Assembly (NCBI RefSeq): GCF_001025195.1
Contig: NZ_AP012325.1
Span: forward strand, 310,001 to 374,000
Length of the DNA stretch: 64,000 bases
From: Bifidobacterium catenulatum DSM 16992 = JCM 1194 = LMG 11043
GTDB lineage: Bacteria; Actinomycetota; Actinomycetes; Actinomycetales; Bifidobacteriaceae
Direction of reading: 5' to 3'
The translations under genes were made by a program, and so were the position numbers. Below the pieces are notes generated by a model. It saw only the letters and a program-made list of their open reading frames with translations, ran no database searches and was not told the origin of the DNA. This document shows positions 63,865 through 64,000 of the stretch, one piece after another; within the stretch, counting starts at the first letter, position 1, and the number at the start of each line of letters is the position of its first letter.

Positions 63865-64000
63865 ATGACAAATGCAACCGATACCAACAAGACATTGGGC
63901 GAGTCCATGTTCGCACAGTGCGGATATGCCCAGGACGCCATCGATAAGCGCGTGTCACAGGTCTGGCATGAAATTTTCGAAGGTCCGAACAAATTCTATT
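63865..64000 (+). CDS. Start of a GH8 reducing-end xylose-releasing exo-oligoxylanase (partial)
   Basis: An open frame from ATG 63865 runs off the window after 45 codons. The text MFAQCGYAQDAIDKRVSQVW and HEIFEGPNKFY is typical of Rex-type GH8 enzymes, which release xylose from the reducing end of xylo-oligosaccharides. It starts one base after the GH120 stop. Identification rests on a short piece plus context. Confidence 0.72.
   Translation, partial: MTNATDTNKTLGESMFAQCGYAQDAIDKRVSQVWHEIFEGPNKFY

Overview
The window is a continuous 64 kb piece of a Bifidobacterium chromosome. The assignment to the genus is an inference. It rests on a giant type I fatty acid synthase followed by acpS, the high G+C actinobacterial codon usage, actinobacterial pairs (SenX3-RegX3 next to the Pst operon, fdxA-dapC, FmdB/folate cyclo-ligase/RimJ-like/GlpR-like), an amylosucrase-like GH13 enzyme, and a xylo-oligosaccharide cluster (GH43, GH120, GH8) of the kind known from B. 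adolescentis and relatives. The species cannot be fixed from the sequence alone.

Layout. 1-6757: 3' part of fas, then acpS. 6758-10209: amylosucrase-like enzyme behind two palindromic operators, tRNA-Gly, a membrane protein of unknown function and rpsO. 10394-16126: pnp with a long Asp/Arg-repeat tail, lemA and a DUF2207 membrane protein. 16233-21544: aldo/keto reductase, U32 peptidase-family protein, pgeF, ispD and a pcp-like gene whose catalytic His is replaced. 21693-27913: a polar coiled-coil (DivIVA/Scy-like) gene overlapping pepC, two tandem DAHP synthase genes and mtnN. 28096-34663: senX3-regX3 and pstSCAB (no phoU) behind a Pho box. 34651-35938: a hairpin-dense intergenic region ending in a candidate structured RNA, then an orphan metal-binding lipoprotein under a Fur-family box. 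36077-38878: NCS2 purine permease (minus strand) and rplJ-rplL with an L10-type leader. 39142-44446: a three-gene overlapping operon (FHA protein, 1210-residue degenerate helicase/nuclease-like protein, small protein), the most unusual system here. 44475-48265: SAF protein, FmdB zinc ribbon, folate cyclo-ligase, acetyltransferase and a GlpR-like membrane protein. 48374-49672: groES under CIRCE, and tRNA-Tyr, -Thr, -Met with rpmG. 49781-54092: murB, an APC permease, fdxA and dapC. 54332-64000: xylo-oligosaccharide operon with a family-5 (peptide-type) ABC transporter, GH43, a remnant of a sialate O-acetylesterase-like gene, GH120 and the start of GH8.

How it fits together. Most of the window is housekeeping: lipid synthesis, translation, RNA decay, cell envelope and phosphate sensing. 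The accessory parts are the amylosucrase and the xylo-oligosaccharide operon. The transporter half of that operon is visibly richer in A+T than its neighbours, which suggests acquisition. No insertion sequence, prophage or CRISPR array was seen. Nearly every transcription unit ends in a clear intrinsic hairpin, so operon limits are fairly well defined.
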